Assembly: GCF_012932795.1 (NCBI RefSeq)
Contig: NZ_LANA01000002.1
Span: forward strand, 448,138 to 512,137
Source: Candidatus Pelagibacter communis
Lineage (GTDB): Bacteria > Pseudomonadota > Alphaproteobacteria > Pelagibacterales > Pelagibacteraceae
DNA: 64,000 nt
Direction: 5' to 3'
The position numbers and the translations under genes were made by a program. Shown here piece by piece: positions 35,573 through 44,896 of this stretch (positions are counted from its first letter, which is position 1; each line of letters begins with the position of its first letter). Under the pieces are notes generated by a model. That model was not told the DNA's origin. It saw nothing but the letters and a program-made list of their open reading frames with translations, and ran no database searches.

Positions 35573-36744
35573 TTGATATATTTTAAGGATTTTTTTAAAT
35601 CTGTAATTAGATCTTTTGGATCCTCTAAGCCAATATGTAGTCTTACTAAATGTTCATCTTTAGCTAATTTTAAATATTGTCTGTTACCTTGTTCTCGCTT
35701 GTCTTGATATAAAGCCAGGCTTTCAAAACCACCCCAACTATATCCATAACCAAACAACTTTAAAGAATTAACAAACTTAATTACAGAATTTTTATTTTTT
35801 GATTTGATCTTAAGTCCCATCAGTCCTGATGCACCAGAATAGTATTTTTTCCACATGCTAAAATTAAAAGAATCTTTTTTATGTGGATACAAAAGTTTTA
35901 TATTCTTATATTTAGAAATGAACTCAGAGACTTCTTTTGCACTTTTTTCGTGTTTATCTAATCTAACATCAAGAGTTCTCAATCCTCTAGTAATTAAGTA
36001 AGCATCATCAGGTCCCAATCTTAAGCCAGTAATTTTATTTGCTTTATCAACTTCTTTGAAAACTTTTTTATTAACAGCAAGACTTCCACCCATCACATCC
36101 GAGTGTCCAGAATAATATTTGGTAGCTGATACAATTGACATATCAAAGCCTAATTTAATTGGTTTTAAAAAATAAGGAGTTCCCCAAGTATTGTCTATAG
36201 CAGTTAAAACTTTATTCTTTTTTGCAATTGATATTATCTTACCTAAATCTTGAAAGTCAAAAGAGTTACTGCCAGGATTTTCAACAAATATTAATTTTGT
36301 TTTTTTTGTTATATTTTTTTCTAAAGTTTTTAAATCATGTGGATCATAAAAAGTTGTTTTGATTTTAAATTCTTTTAAAAAATTTTCTGTTAATATTCTT
36401 GTTGGTGAGTAAGTAGGATCAGCTACAATTATTTCATCACCAGGTCGGACAACACTAAAGATCGCAAGAAAAACTGATCCAAATCCTGTTGGTGTTAAAA
36501 ATACATGAAAAGACTCCTCCATCTTTTTCAATATTTGAGAAAGAATATGAGTTGTAGATGTCCCTTGTCGTCCGTAATCAAAATGACCTCCTGTAGGATC
36601 TTTTTTTGACTTATCCTGCATTTTTCTAATATCTTGCATAGACTTAAAGATAATAGTTGATGCTCTTACTACAGGGGGGTTAACTGACTGATTATGGTAA
36701 TCTTTTGCAGTATGTTTAAGAAAAGTCTTGAATGATTTTGTCAT
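35569..36744 (-). CDS. metC: Cystathionine beta-lyase / Cys-Met metabolism PLP enzyme
   Basis: A 391-residue PLP enzyme of the Cys/Met metabolism family. The PLP Lys is in SATKYYSGHSDVMGGSL, with FVENPGSNSFDFQDLG and AIDNTWGTPYF before it and SWGGFESLALY at the C-terminus, a MetC-type ending. It probably cleaves cystathionine to homocysteine, though related lyases act on other C-S substrates. This fits a cell that depends on reduced sulfur compounds. It is co-translated with the following MFS carrier. Confidence 0.88.
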   Translation of the reverse strand: MTKSFKTFLKHTAKDYHNQSVNPPVVRASTIIFKSMQDIRKMQDKSKKDPTGGHFDYGRQGTSTTHILSQILKKMEESFHVFLTPTGFGSVFLAIFSVVRPGDEIIVADPTYSPTRILTENFLKEFKIKTTFYDPHDLKTLEKNITKKTKLIFVENPGSNSFDFQDLGKIISIAKKNKVLTAIDNTWGTPYFLKPIKLGFDMSIVSATKYYSGHSDVMGGSLAVNKKVFKEVDKANKITGLRLGPDDAYLITRGLRTLDVRLDKHEKSAKEVSEFISKYKNIKLLYPHKKDSFNFSMWKKYYSGASGLMGLKIKSKNKNSVIKFVNSLKLFGYGYSWGGFESLALYQDKREQGNRQYLKLAKDEHLVRLHIGLEDPKDLITDLKKSLKYIK

Positions 36745-36817
36745 AAAAAATTTGATAAGTTAATAGGACAATGCTATATCCCTCGAATTACGTCAATAAA
36801 ATTATATATAGGATAAA

Positions 36818-36901
36818 ATGGGTTACCCAAAAAAACATAGAGGCCGTAGAAAACAAGGCTCTAAAAAAAGAAGAGCTAAAAGAAAAAATAAGAAAAAATA
36901 G
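36818..36901 (+). CDS. 27-residue highly basic peptide
   Basis: The ORF encodes MGYPKKHRGRRKQGSKKRRA followed by KRKNKKK. There is an AGGA ribosome-binding site 5 bp before the ATG (ATAGGATAAAATG). More than half of the residues are Lys or Arg, as in tiny ribosome-associated proteins such as THX or COX24-like peptides, but I do not recognise it with certainty. The gap before it (about 70 bp) should hold its promoter, and it precedes the membrane-protein cluster by eight bases. Confidence 0.6.
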   Translation: MGYPKKHRGRRKQGSKKRRAKRKNKKK

Positions 36902-36909
36902 TTCTGTTA

Positions 36910-37623
36910 ATGGATAACATTTTAAAAGTTAAATCCATTAGCATCTGGATATTTTTGATACCTTTCATTTCAGTAAATACTTGTCTTGTATTAATTACAG
37001 AGTTTCAATGGCTTTTTCCAAATCAAGAAGATATAATTCATAATACCTTCCCTTATTTTGATGGTGGGGCCTCCATAAGTAGAACTGTTAGACCTTATCC
37101 AACATGGTTAATTTTTAAACCTGCAATGTTTCTAACTTCATTTTTGCTAATCAGATATTGGTATTTAAATAAAGGTATTATTTTGAACTGTGATAAAAAT
37201 AATAAACATACTAAAAAATTTGTTTTTTTTGGAGTAGGTTCCGCATTAACTTTAATAGTTCATTCAATATTTTTAGGAATAGAGTTTGATAATAATCTCT
37301 ATAAATTATTTAGAAGACTTGTTATGCTAATTTTTATTATTTTTGAAGTTGCTGCGCAGGCTTATTTAATTTCAGCATTGTATTCTTATAAAGATAAATT
37401 ACTTAATTTTATCAATTTTAATATATTAAAATTAAAGTTAATATTAGTTTCGACATTAATAGTGGTTGCAATAATTGCCGTGCCAATAATTAGTTGGCCT
37501 GGAAATACATTTAAATTTGTAAAACATGCTCTTGAATGGGACTACTTTTTGGGAGTTATTACTTTCTATTTATTAACTTATTTTATGTGGAAAAAAAGTA
37601 TATATAATGAAAAAGATTTATGA
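36910..37623 (+). CDS. Six-helix membrane protein of unknown function
   Basis: A 237-residue integral membrane protein with six hydrophobic helices (from IWIFLIPFISVNTCLVLIT to YFLGVITFYLLTYFMW). The first loop is long and probably periplasmic (FPYFDGGASISRTVRPYPTW). I do not recognise its family. It overlaps the next small membrane protein by four bases and belongs to a four-gene run with a methyltransferase and an alkaline-phosphatase-fold protein, suggesting a role in envelope modification. Confidence 0.72.
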   Translation: MDNILKVKSISIWIFLIPFISVNTCLVLITEFQWLFPNQEDIIHNTFPYFDGGASISRTVRPYPTWLIFKPAMFLTSFLLIRYWYLNKGIILNCDKNNKHTKKFVFFGVGSALTLIVHSIFLGIEFDNNLYKLFRRLVMLIFIIFEVAAQAYLISALYSYKDKLLNFINFNILKLKLILVSTLIVVAIIAVPIISWPGNTFKFVKHALEWDYFLGVITFYLLTYFMWKKSIYNEKDL

Positions 37624-37826
37624 ATAAAATTTTAATTATAACATTTTTTTTTACTTTTTTATTAAATAATAAAGCGTTTGCTTATCTGGACCCTGGAACT
37701 GGAAGTATAATCTTACAATCAATCTTAGGAGCAATAGCAGCTGGCGCATCTTATTGTGCAATATATTGGAAAAAAATTAAAAATTTTTTTAATAAAAATT
37801 TAAGAAAAAAAGATAATAAAGATTAA
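37620..37826 (+). CDS. Small YLDPGTGS-motif membrane protein
   Basis: A 68-residue protein with a signal-like first segment (ILIITFFFTFLLNNKAFA), then the motif YLDPGTGSIILQSILGAIAA at the start of a second helix, and a basic tail. Small proteins with an LDPGTGS motif are widespread but uncharacterised, and I recall them near methyltransferase and phosphatase-like genes. The motif next to a predicted cleavage site suggests the mature protein begins YLDPGTGS in the periplasm. Confidence 0.72.
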   Translation: MNKILIITFFFTFLLNNKAFAYLDPGTGSIILQSILGAIAAGASYCAIYWKKIKNFFNKNLRKKDNKD

Positions 37827-37828
37827 TC

Positions 37829-39220
37829 GTGGAATTATTAAAAAATCCTGGCTCATTTAGAGATCCATCAGGTCAAGTCTATAAATATAATAATAGAATA
37901 ATAAGAATTGTTAAAAAATTTGGTAAAAATAGGTATGAATTTATCAAAGAACAAAATTTAATAAAAGAAAGTATAGATAGTGATTTTTTAATTAATACTG
38001 AAGAAATAGAAGATGAATTTACAAACTTCAAATCAAAAGATTTTTGTTATTTTTTAGAACACGAAAAACTAGACTATATTTCATATCCATATGAATGGGG
38101 ATTTCAACAACTTAAGGATGCTGCTTTACACCATTTAAATTTTCAAATTTTTTTATTAGAGCGAAATGCAATTTTAATTGATAGTTCAGCTTTTAATATC
38201 CAATTTAAAAACAATAAACCAATTTTTATAGATGTGCTATCTATCGACAAATATGTGGAAGGTGAATATTGGAAAGGCCATTCACAATTTTTACAACAAT
38301 TTTTAAATCCGCTATTATTAAGGTCATTAAAAGGAATTTCTTTCAATGATTGGTATAAAGGAAATTTAGATGGTATTAAAACAACTGAGCTTAATAGTCT
38401 ATTGAACTTAAAAGATAAACTTTCATTTAATGTATTTTTCTCTGTAGTTCTTTTGTCCAAATTGGAAATGAAAAATACAAGAAACCCTAAAGCTGCTTTA
38501 AAAAAAATTAATGAAAAAAAACCTTTATCAAAAAATTCATACAGAGGGCTTTTGATACAATTAAAAAATTGGATTAAAAAATTAACTCCTCTCAAAACAA
38601 AAACAGAATGGGACAGTTATTCAATTTCTAATACCTACGAAAAAGAACAGGAAAATAAAAAAATTCAAGTAATTAAAAAATTTTCAAATAAGATTAAACC
38701 TAATTTGATGGCAGATATAGGATGCAACGATGGTTTATATAGTTTTGAAAGTTTAAAAGCAGGATGTAAAAAAGCTGTAGGTTTTGATATTGATATAAAT
38801 GCAATTGATAGAGCTTATAAAAATTCTTTAGAAAATAATTTTAATTTTTTACCCTTATATTTTAATGCCACAAATCCAAGTGCAAAACTTGGTTGGTATG
38901 AAAAAGAAAGAGAAAGTTTTATTGATAGGCTAAATTTTGATGCTGTAATTGCTTTAGCATTTGAACATCATTTAGCTTTAGGACAAAATATTCCACTTGA
39001 AGATACTGTAAGTTGGATTATGAAAATTGCCAAAAATGGTTTAATTGAATATGTTGAAAAAACTGATGAGACAGTCAAAAGAATGCTGTCTTTGAAAGGT
39101 GACATTTTTCCAAATTATAACCAGAACAACTTTGAGAAAAATATATTATTAAATGGGAAGATTGTAGATAAGACAATTATTAGCAAAACAAGGGTTATCT
39201 ATGAGTTTGAGACAAACTAA
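37829..39220 (+). CDS. Kinase-like domain fused to SAM methyltransferase (NoeA-like)
   Basis: A 463-residue protein that appears to start at GTG. The first 200 residues have a kinase-like pattern, with D118 and N122 in LIDSSAFNIQF and D135 in IFIDVLSID, where HRD- and DFG-like acids would be. Residues 285-460 form a Rossmann SAM methyltransferase with motif I LMADIGCNDGLYS near 293-305 and VGFDIDINAIDRAY after it. Similar proteins are annotated as nodulation-protein-NoeA-like methyltransferases. The 3' end overlaps the next gene by 20 bases. Substrate unknown; a glycan or lipid carrier is plausible. Confidence 0.75.
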   Translation: MELLKNPGSFRDPSGQVYKYNNRIIRIVKKFGKNRYEFIKEQNLIKESIDSDFLINTEEIEDEFTNFKSKDFCYFLEHEKLDYISYPYEWGFQQLKDAALHHLNFQIFLLERNAILIDSSAFNIQFKNNKPIFIDVLSIDKYVEGEYWKGHSQFLQQFLNPLLLRSLKGISFNDWYKGNLDGIKTTELNSLLNLKDKLSFNVFFSVVLLSKLEMKNTRNPKAALKKINEKKPLSKNSYRGLLIQLKNWIKKLTPLKTKTEWDSYSISNTYEKEQENKKIQVIKKFSNKIKPNLMADIGCNDGLYSFESLKAGCKKAVGFDIDINAIDRAYKNSLENNFNFLPLYFNATNPSAKLGWYEKERESFIDRLNFDAVIALAFEHHLALGQNIPLEDTVSWIMKIAKNGLIEYVEKTDETVKRMLSLKGDIFPNYNQNNFEKNILLNGKIVDKTIISKTRVIYEFETN

Positions 39221-40619
39221 TTTATTAATATTTCTCTCTTTTTTTCCAGTTTTTGTATTTAAGTCCAACTTAAATAATACTGAAATATTTGGCTCTATCA
39301 TAATTTTTACTCTTCCTATTTTGTTGCTAAATATTTTTTTTGTTAAAAATTATATTTTAAATAATTCATTTTTAAAAATTTATTATTCTTTAATTATTGC
39401 TTTTGGAATAGATAATAATATTGGCCTTTGGAACGGTATTATATCTCCATTTAAATATTTTTTAATGGGAATATTTAATATTATATATGTTCCAGGATTT
39501 ATTTTATTAATTGTTTTAACACTGCTTATATTTGTAATTATCTCAAAGGCAGATAAAAGGTTTTATAGTGTTATTTTAATTTTTATATCTGTACTCTTTG
39601 TTTTTAAAATTTTCGATCAAACAAAATCTTATAAAAACATTCCTTCATTTGTTAAAAAAGTAGATAATAATTATAAAAAAACTGAGCTAGTAATTATTTT
39701 AGATGAAATGTCTGGTATTAATAGTTTTGAAAGTTTAAGTAATGATGGTGTTGAATTCAACATTTTAGCTAAAAAATTTTTTAAAAAATATAATTTTGAG
39801 TTTTATACAAATGCTAAAACAATAGAAGCAAGTACAGTTTTATCTCTATCGGCATTGCTAAATTATTCAAATAATACAAAAATAAGAAATGTGGTTAATA
39901 CTTCAAAAAATTATTTTATTGGTTATAATTTAACTAAAAGTTTATTCTTTAAAAAATTTAACAATATTTCAATTTTTCAATCAGAGCATCTCAATTTTTG
40001 TAACTTTAAAAACATTTCTAAGTGTGATGCATATAACCCATTCAATAAAAATGAGTATTTAACAGGATATAAAGATACACCATTAACTAAAATTATTTCT
40101 TTATGGAAAATAAATGGCTCGATTTCTTCAGTATTTATATGGAGAATATTTAGAGAATTAAGAATAATAGACAGCAATCTGGAACCTGAAGGACACAAGG
40201 CAAATTTTCAACATCTATTTAATAAAATCAATAAAGATATTGAATCTGAAAAGTTTGATCTTATTTTTGTCCACACTTTAGTTCCTCACAAACCTTATGG
40301 ATTTAATAAAAATTGCACATACGATGGTTCCTTATCAACCAAGAATTACTACTATTCTACTGCTAAACATGTAGAGCAGCATAACGTAGAGAGAAAATGC
40401 GTTTTGATATATTTAGATAAGTTTTTAGAAAAATTAGCCAACAACAATAAGATTGACTCTATTAATTTAACAATCTTATCAGATCATGGCTCACGTATTA
40501 CAAAGAAAGATAATAGCTCGTTATCAACTATCTATGCTTACAGGGATAACAACACTAATTATAAAGAAATTGAAGAGAAGATTTATATTCAAGAAATATT
40601 TTCTAATAAGTTTAATTAA
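39201..40619 (+). CDS. Alkaline-phosphatase-fold membrane enzyme (sulfatase/phosphotransferase-like)
   Basis: A 472-residue protein with four to five N-terminal helices (residues 8 to about 140) and a large soluble domain. The domain has D168 in [10 protein letters not shown], a candidate Thr/Ser nucleophile in [12 protein letters not shown]358 and H363 in [10 protein letters not shown], and D428-H429 in TILSDHGSR. These are the metal-site landmarks of the alkaline phosphatase superfamily, as in lipid A phosphoethanolamine or phosphoglycerol transferases. It is the last gene of the four-gene cluster. Its substrate is unknown. It overlaps mnmA by four bases, convergent. Confidence 0.75.
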   Translation: MSLRQTNLLIFLSFFPVFVFKSNLNNTEIFGSIIIFTLPILLLNIFFVKNYILNNSFLKIYYSLIIAFGIDNNIGLWNGIISPFKYFLMGIFNIIYVPGFILLIVLTLLIFVIISKADKRFYSVILIFISVLFVFKIFDQTKSYKNIPSFVKKVDNNYKKTELVIILDEMSGINSFESLSNDGVEFNILAKKFFKKYNFEFYTNAKTIEASTVLSLSALLNYSNNTKIRNVVNTSKNYFIGYNLTKSLFFKKFNNISIFQSEHLNFCNFKNISKCDAYNPFNKNEYLTGYKDTPLTKIISLWKINGSISSVFIWRIFRELRIIDSNLEPEGHKANFQHLFNKINKDIESEKFDLIFVHTLVPHKPYGFNKNCTYDGSLSTKNYYYSTAKHVEQHNVERKCVLIYLDKFLEKLANNNKIDSINLTILSDHGSRITKKDNSSLSTIYAYRDNNTNYKEIEEKIYIQEIFSNKFN

Positions 40620-41734
40620 TCTTTTTTTATCCATCCACCACCTAAAACTTTATATCCTAAGTTATTCTTTAAATAAAAAACACATGCTTGTCCTGGTGAT
40701 ATTCCATACTCTTCTTCTAATAAATTAACATTTGCAAATGGTTTTTGAATAGTAATCTTAGCTTTGATTAGCCTTCCAGTAGATCTTACCTTTACAAATA
40801 ATTCTTTTGTAAAATCGTTTTGATCATTTGTTATTATATTTAAATCTTTTAAATTAATTTGAGTTTTAACAAGGCATTTTTTATCACCTACAATAATTTC
40901 ATTTCGATCTGCGATTATTTTTATTACATACAGTGGCTTTTTATTTGAAATTCCGATTCCTTTTCTTTGGCCAATTGTATAGTTAATAATTCCATCGTGA
41001 GTACCTATTACTTCACCCTTCATATTTTTTATATTACCCTTGCTAAAAGAATTAGGTTTAAATTTTTCTATTACTGAAGCGTAGTCACCATTTGGTACAA
41101 AGCATATATCTTGGCTATCAGGTTTATCTGCAACATTAAGATCAAGTTCTCGTGCAATATTTCTTGTCTGATCTTTTAAAAAACCTCCTAAAGGAAACCT
41201 TAAAAAATTAAGTTGATCTTTTGTAGTATTAAACAAAAAATAACTTTGATCTCTATTTAAATCAATTCCACGATACATATCTGTATTATTATTTTCTGTA
41301 ACACTTTTAATATAGTGTCCTGTGACTAAAGCATCAGCTTTTAATCTTTTAGCCTCTTCAAATAAATCTGTAAATTTTACTGTTTTATTACATTGAACAC
41401 ACGGAATCGGTGTTTCTCCATTTAAATAACTATCAATAAAATTATCAATTACACCTTCTTTAAATTTATTTTGGAAATAAAGAATTTTATGCTCAATCTT
41501 TAATTTATCAGCAACACGCTTGGCATCCATAATATCTTGGCCAGCACAACACTGTTTTGAGGAAGCTATTTCTTTACTATCATTATAAAGTTTTAAAGTT
41601 ATACCAATAACATTGTAGCCTTCCTTCTTCATCATGGCAGCTACAGTTGAAGAGTCTACTCCACCTGACATTGCTACAACAACTAAAGTATCTTTTGGTT
41701 TTTTTGCTATTCCAATTGAATTCAATTTTGTCAT
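40616..41734 (-). CDS. mnmA: tRNA 2-thiouridylase MnmA
   Basis: A 372-residue tRNA-specific 2-thiouridylase. The PP-loop is [20 protein letters not shown], the two catalytic Cys are in [13 protein letters not shown] and [10 protein letters not shown], and the C-terminal [10 protein letters not shown] and GQACVFY elements are present. It thiolates U34 of Lys, Glu and Gln tRNAs with sulfur passed along a relay. It is divergent from the DUF3553 gene across about 40 bp. Confidence 0.95.
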   Translation of the reverse strand: MTKLNSIGIAKKPKDTLVVVAMSGGVDSSTVAAMMKKEGYNVIGITLKLYNDSKEIASSKQCCAGQDIMDAKRVADKLKIEHKILYFQNKFKEGVIDNFIDSYLNGETPIPCVQCNKTVKFTDLFEEAKRLKADALVTGHYIKSVTENNNTDMYRGIDLNRDQSYFLFNTTKDQLNFLRFPLGGFLKDQTRNIARELDLNVADKPDSQDICFVPNGDYASVIEKFKPNSFSKGNIKNMKGEVIGTHDGIINYTIGQRKGIGISNKKPLYVIKIIADRNEIIVGDKKCLVKTQINLKDLNIITNDQNDFTKELFVKVRSTGRLIKAKITIQKPFANVNLLEEEYGISPGQACVFYLKNNLGYKVLGGGWIKKD

Positions 41735-41776
41735 ATATAATGATATTTATTAGTATATTAGATATAAGTAAATTAA

Positions 41777-41947
41777 ATGATTTTAGATTATGAACCAGGG
41801 GACAAAGTCTCCAATCCCAACAATAAAGACTGGGGAACTGGACAGGTACAATCAATAATTAACGGTAAAGTTACTGTAAATTTTGAAAATGCTGGAAAAA
41901 AAGTTATTAACTCAAGAATAATTCAGCTAGAAAAACTAAAAAAATGA
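41777..41947 (+). CDS. DUF3553 family small protein
   Basis: A 56-residue protein beginning MILDYEPGDKVSNPNNKDWG, then TGQVQSIINGKVTVNFENAG and KKVINSRIIQLEKL. The W-G-x-GQVQS and VNFENAGKK elements match DUF3553, a short SH3/KOW-like domain also seen at the ends of UvrD-type helicases in alphaproteobacteria. The stop overlaps the start of cysQ (ATGA). Its role is unknown, possibly nucleic acid binding. Confidence 0.8.
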   Translation: MILDYEPGDKVSNPNNKDWGTGQVQSIINGKVTVNFENAGKKVINSRIIQLEKLKK

Positions 41948-42714
41948 ATTTTGAAGAAAAAAAAAAAATCACACTTACACTTATACGGACTTTTAATAAG
42001 GCAAGCCAGTTAGCTTTAAACTTAAGAAAGGCTGGCTTAAAGAAGGAAATTAAGTCAGACAATACTCCTGTTAGCAATGGTGATATTGAGGTTAATAAAA
42101 TTTTAACCAGTAAGATCCAGCAAATAACTCCAAACATTACTATTATTTCTGAAGAGAGCACAAATCATAAAAAGGATAATAATTTACATAATTTTTGGTT
42201 AATTGATCCAATAGATGGTACTAGAGATTATATTAATAATCGAGACGAATTTACTTTAAATGCTGCTTTGATAATAGATAGAAAGCCAGCGATTGGGATA
42301 ATTGCAGCTCCAGCAAAGAAAAGAATTTTTTATTCTTATGGTTTATCAAGTAGCTATGAACTTATTGATGGTACGGAAGTTTCTTTAATAAATGAAAAAA
42401 AAAAATATGAAGGAATAAAAGCTGTAAGTTATTCAAATGAATTAAAACCAGAAATTTTAGAAATTTATAAAAGATATAAGATTATCTCACATCAAAAGAT
42501 GAAAAGTTCCTTAAAATTTTGTGTTATTGCTGCTGGTGAGTTTGATATGTATGTGGCCGAACCAAGAGCTTGTGAATGGGATATAGCTGCTGGACACGCA
42601 ATATTAGAACACGCAGGTGGAAAAATAACTGATTTCAATGGTAATGAAATTTTATATGGTAAGCCTGAATTTAAAAACCCAAGTTTAATTTTAAAGAATA
42701 AAAATATACTTTAA
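41944..42714 (+). CDS. cysQ: 3'(2'),5'-bisphosphate nucleotidase
   Basis: A 256-residue Li+-sensitive Mg-phosphatase of the inositol monophosphatase superfamily. It has EESTNHKKD (first metal Glu), WLIDPIDGTRDYINNRDEFT (DPIDGT) and EWDIAAGHAILEHAGG at the C-terminus, typical of CysQ. It hydrolyses 3'-phosphoadenosine 5'-phosphate to AMP, removing a by-product of sulfotransfer and acyl-carrier-protein chemistry. It overlaps DUF3553 upstream by four bases and a small membrane gene downstream by one. Confidence 0.9.
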   Translation: MNFEEKKKITLTLIRTFNKASQLALNLRKAGLKKEIKSDNTPVSNGDIEVNKILTSKIQQITPNITIISEESTNHKKDNNLHNFWLIDPIDGTRDYINNRDEFTLNAALIIDRKPAIGIIAAPAKKRIFYSYGLSSSYELIDGTEVSLINEKKKYEGIKAVSYSNELKPEILEIYKRYKIISHQKMKSSLKFCVIAAGEFDMYVAEPRACEWDIAAGHAILEHAGGKITDFNGNEILYGKPEFKNPSLILKNKNIL

Positions 42715-42854
42715 TGGATGAACAGCTAAGAATAATCTTAATTATAATAGTCTCTGTATCTATTTTTGGTTTGTTAGTTTTTGTATTTGTAAAGAACTAT
42801 ATAAGAAATATAGTTAATCATTTGGCAAAAAAAGAGAAAAAAAAATCAAAGTAG
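42714..42854 (+). CDS. Small single-helix membrane protein
   Basis: A 46-residue ORF with one long hydrophobic segment (RIILIIIVSVSIFGLLVFVF) followed by a basic tail ending KKEKKKSK. It starts in the TAATG overlap with cysQ and its end overlaps the convergent recX gene by nine bases. Coupling to cysQ supports a real gene. Function unknown. Confidence 0.6.
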   Translation: MDEQLRIILIIIVSVSIFGLLVFVFVKNYIRNIVNHLAKKEKKKSK

Positions 42855-43409
42855 CTTAATAATTTTTAAATATTCTACTTGATCAATATCCATTATTCTT
42901 TTTGAAGTTTCAAAATCAAAACCATTTCTTGCAAGAAGAGAAATATCTTTTTTATAAAATAAAGGTCTATTATCTTCAGCTCTGGCAGGTCCTATTCTTT
43001 TTTTCTTACATATTTTAATTCCTGAAAAAAAATCTTGATCTGAGTTATCTTCTTTAATTTTCTCCAGTGTTTCTTTAATATAGATATCGTTAATTCCTTT
43101 ACCCATTAAATAATTTCTAATCTTATTTATGGAGCTACCTTTTTGAATTAAGCTACGTGACTTACTTTCTGAATAAAACTTATCGCTAATGAATTTACTT
43201 TTTTCAAGATCTACTAAAACGATATCTATAAGATCAGTGATATCTTGTTTTTTTACATTAGGAACATTAGCTTTAAGGTATTTTTTCAGTAAATAAGTTC
43301 GTAACTGCTGTTTAGAAGGGGCATATTTTTCAATATAGGCAAAAGAAAAGTTTCGCATCTCATCCATTGTAACTTCTAATGTTTTTTTTCTATTTCTCAT
43401 GGGAATCAT
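42846..43409 (-). CDS. recX: RecX family regulatory protein
   Basis: A 187-residue RecX-like protein made of three-helix repeats. Visible are YAPSKQQLRTYLLKKY, VDLEKSKFISDKFYSESKSR, SRSLIQKGSSINKIRNYLMGKG and GFDFETSKRIMD. RecX binds RecA filaments and limits their growth. The N-terminus may start at the second Met of MIPMRNRKKTLE. No recA lies next to it in this window. Confidence 0.82.
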   Translation of the reverse strand: MIPMRNRKKTLEVTMDEMRNFSFAYIEKYAPSKQQLRTYLLKKYLKANVPNVKKQDITDLIDIVLVDLEKSKFISDKFYSESKSRSLIQKGSSINKIRNYLMGKGINDIYIKETLEKIKEDNSDQDFFSGIKICKKKRIGPARAEDNRPLFYKKDISLLARNGFDFETSKRIMDIDQVEYLKIIKLL

Positions 43410-43437
43410 GTTATCTTGTAATATAATACACTAAAAA

Positions 43438-43911
43438 ATGATTGAGCAAATTTATACATACTTTACTATAGAGATGATTTTTATGTGGTTAAACCTTGGA
43501 GTTTTGCCATTTTGGTTAGTATTAATAATTTTTCCTCAATCACAGATTTGTAGAGTTTTTATTGCATCAATTTTTCCAATTTTAATTTTAAGTCTTGTTT
43601 ATGGTTATTTGCTCTATTTATTTTTCAATGAAGGTTACGATTTTATTGGAAATTTTGAACTCTATCTTGGCTTAAATGCTGTTAGTAATTTATTTACAGA
43701 TAAGTCTTTTACAATTTTATTTTGGTTACATTTTTTAGCAATAAATTTGTTTTGTGGTGGCTGGATTGTTAAAGATTCTCAAAAATTTGGGATCAATAAA
43801 ATCTTAGTATCCTTTCCACTTTTAATAACATATTTTATTGGACCGATTGGATTAACTCTTTATTGGATTATAAGAATTTTTTATGCCAAAAGAATTAATC
43901 TATATGACTAA
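43438..43911 (+). CDS. DUF4281 (ABA4-like) membrane protein
   Basis: A 157-residue membrane protein with four helices, resembling the DUF4281/ABA4-like family. The stretch YLGLNAVSNLFTDKSF, the segment FLAINLFCGGWIVKDSQ and the C-terminal LLITYFIGPIGLTLYWIIR are typical. The plant homologue acts in neoxanthin formation, but the bacterial role is unknown. It overlaps the next gene by eight bases if that gene starts at the ATG preferred here. Confidence 0.8.
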   Translation: MIEQIYTYFTIEMIFMWLNLGVLPFWLVLIIFPQSQICRVFIASIFPILILSLVYGYLLYLFFNEGYDFIGNFELYLGLNAVSNLFTDKSFTILFWLHFLAINLFCGGWIVKDSQKFGINKILVSFPLLITYFIGPIGLTLYWIIRIFYAKRINLYD

Positions 43912-44479
43912 GCAAATAGATTTCTATTTTGATTTCATAAGTCCCTATTCTTACCTAGCACACTTAAAAATTAAACAAATTAAAAATATTAATTTTAATT
44001 ATAAACCAGTTCTAGTAGGTGGTCTGCATAATCTACAGGGTATTACAGCACCAGCTTTTATTAAACCCAAACTAAAACATATGATAAGCGATTGTGATTT
44101 AATCGCAAAAAAAGATAAGTTTGATTTTATTTGGAATTCTAAATTTCCTATTAACTCTCTCAATATTATGCGTGGTTATCTTTTTATCATCAATGAAAAT
44201 AAAAATTTATATCTAAATTTAATTTTTGATGCTTATTGGAAAGATAATCTTGATATTTCTAATGAAGAAGTGTTAAAAACACTCCTTAAAAAATGTAGAA
44301 CTGATTCAGATAGCTTCTTTGAAGGTGTTAAAGATCCTAGAATTAAAGATGAATTAAAAAATATTACTCAAGAAGCGCATGACAAAGAAATATTTGGCAC
44401 GCCTACATTTGTTGTTAATAATAAAATCTTTTGGGGGCAAGATAGATTAGATTTTGCTTTAGATGAATATAATAAATAG
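43904..44479 (+). CDS. 2-hydroxychromene-2-carboxylate isomerase-like (DsbA-fold) protein
   Basis: A 191-residue thioredoxin-fold protein of the HCCA isomerase/kappa-GST family. It has QIDFYFDFISPYSYLAHLKI at the start (active Ser in SPYSY), VLVGGLHNL, and the cis-Pro segment IFGTPTFVVNNKIFWGQDRL. The ATG at 43904 is chosen because QIDFYFDF should be near the N-terminus, although a start at 43883 is open. It probably uses glutathione to isomerise an aromatic or hydroxy compound. Substrate unknown. Confidence 0.85.
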   Translation: MTKQIDFYFDFISPYSYLAHLKIKQIKNINFNYKPVLVGGLHNLQGITAPAFIKPKLKHMISDCDLIAKKDKFDFIWNSKFPINSLNIMRGYLFIINENKNLYLNLIFDAYWKDNLDISNEEVLKTLLKKCRTDSDSFFEGVKDPRIKDELKNITQEAHDKEIFGTPTFVVNNKIFWGQDRLDFALDEYNK

Positions 44480-44480
44480 T

Positions 44481-44864
44481 TTAAACTATTTTAAAATCAC
44501 TTTGACTTATCGCTGCAAAGCCACCATCGATGTGTGATACTTTCTCAAATCCCATTTCTTTTAAAGACTTAGCTGCAAGAGCAGATCTTAATCCACCAGC
44601 ACAAAATAAAATCATTTTTTTATTCATATCAATTTTGCCACTTTTAAAATAAGGACCTTCAGGATCTAACCAAAACTCTAACATTCCACGAGGGATGTGA
44701 TTTGAGTTTTCAATTCTACCTGTTTTATCCAGTTCACCCTTTTCTCTAATATCAATTAAGGTACATTCACCCTCATTAGATAGTTTAAATGCTTCTTCTA
44801 CACTAATAGTTTTAACTTCACTTAATGCTTCAGAGACTAGAGTTTGTGATGATTTAATAGGCAT
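44481..44864 (-). CDS. Rhodanese-domain protein
   Basis: A 127-residue single rhodanese domain. It has CTLIDIREKGELDKTGRI, HIPRGMLEFWLDP and the active-site loop with Cys in MILFCAGGLRSALAA. It can carry persulfide sulfur on the Cys. It may feed sulfur relay pathways or work with the persulfide dioxygenase encoded at about 55 kb. It is convergent with the isomerase gene (1 bp gap). Confidence 0.9.
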   Translation of the reverse strand: MPIKSSQTLVSEALSEVKTISVEEAFKLSNEGECTLIDIREKGELDKTGRIENSNHIPRGMLEFWLDPEGPYFKSGKIDMNKKMILFCAGGLRSALAAKSLKEMGFEKVSHIDGGFAAISQSDFKIV

Positions 44865-44896
44865 AATATTGTAAAAATTTAATCATAAACAATTAT

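Noticed and set aside
38143..38595. A 150-codon open frame opposite the kinase-methyltransferase gene
   Set aside because: It is fully antisense to a gene with clear domain motifs and shows no recognisable domain or ribosome-binding site.
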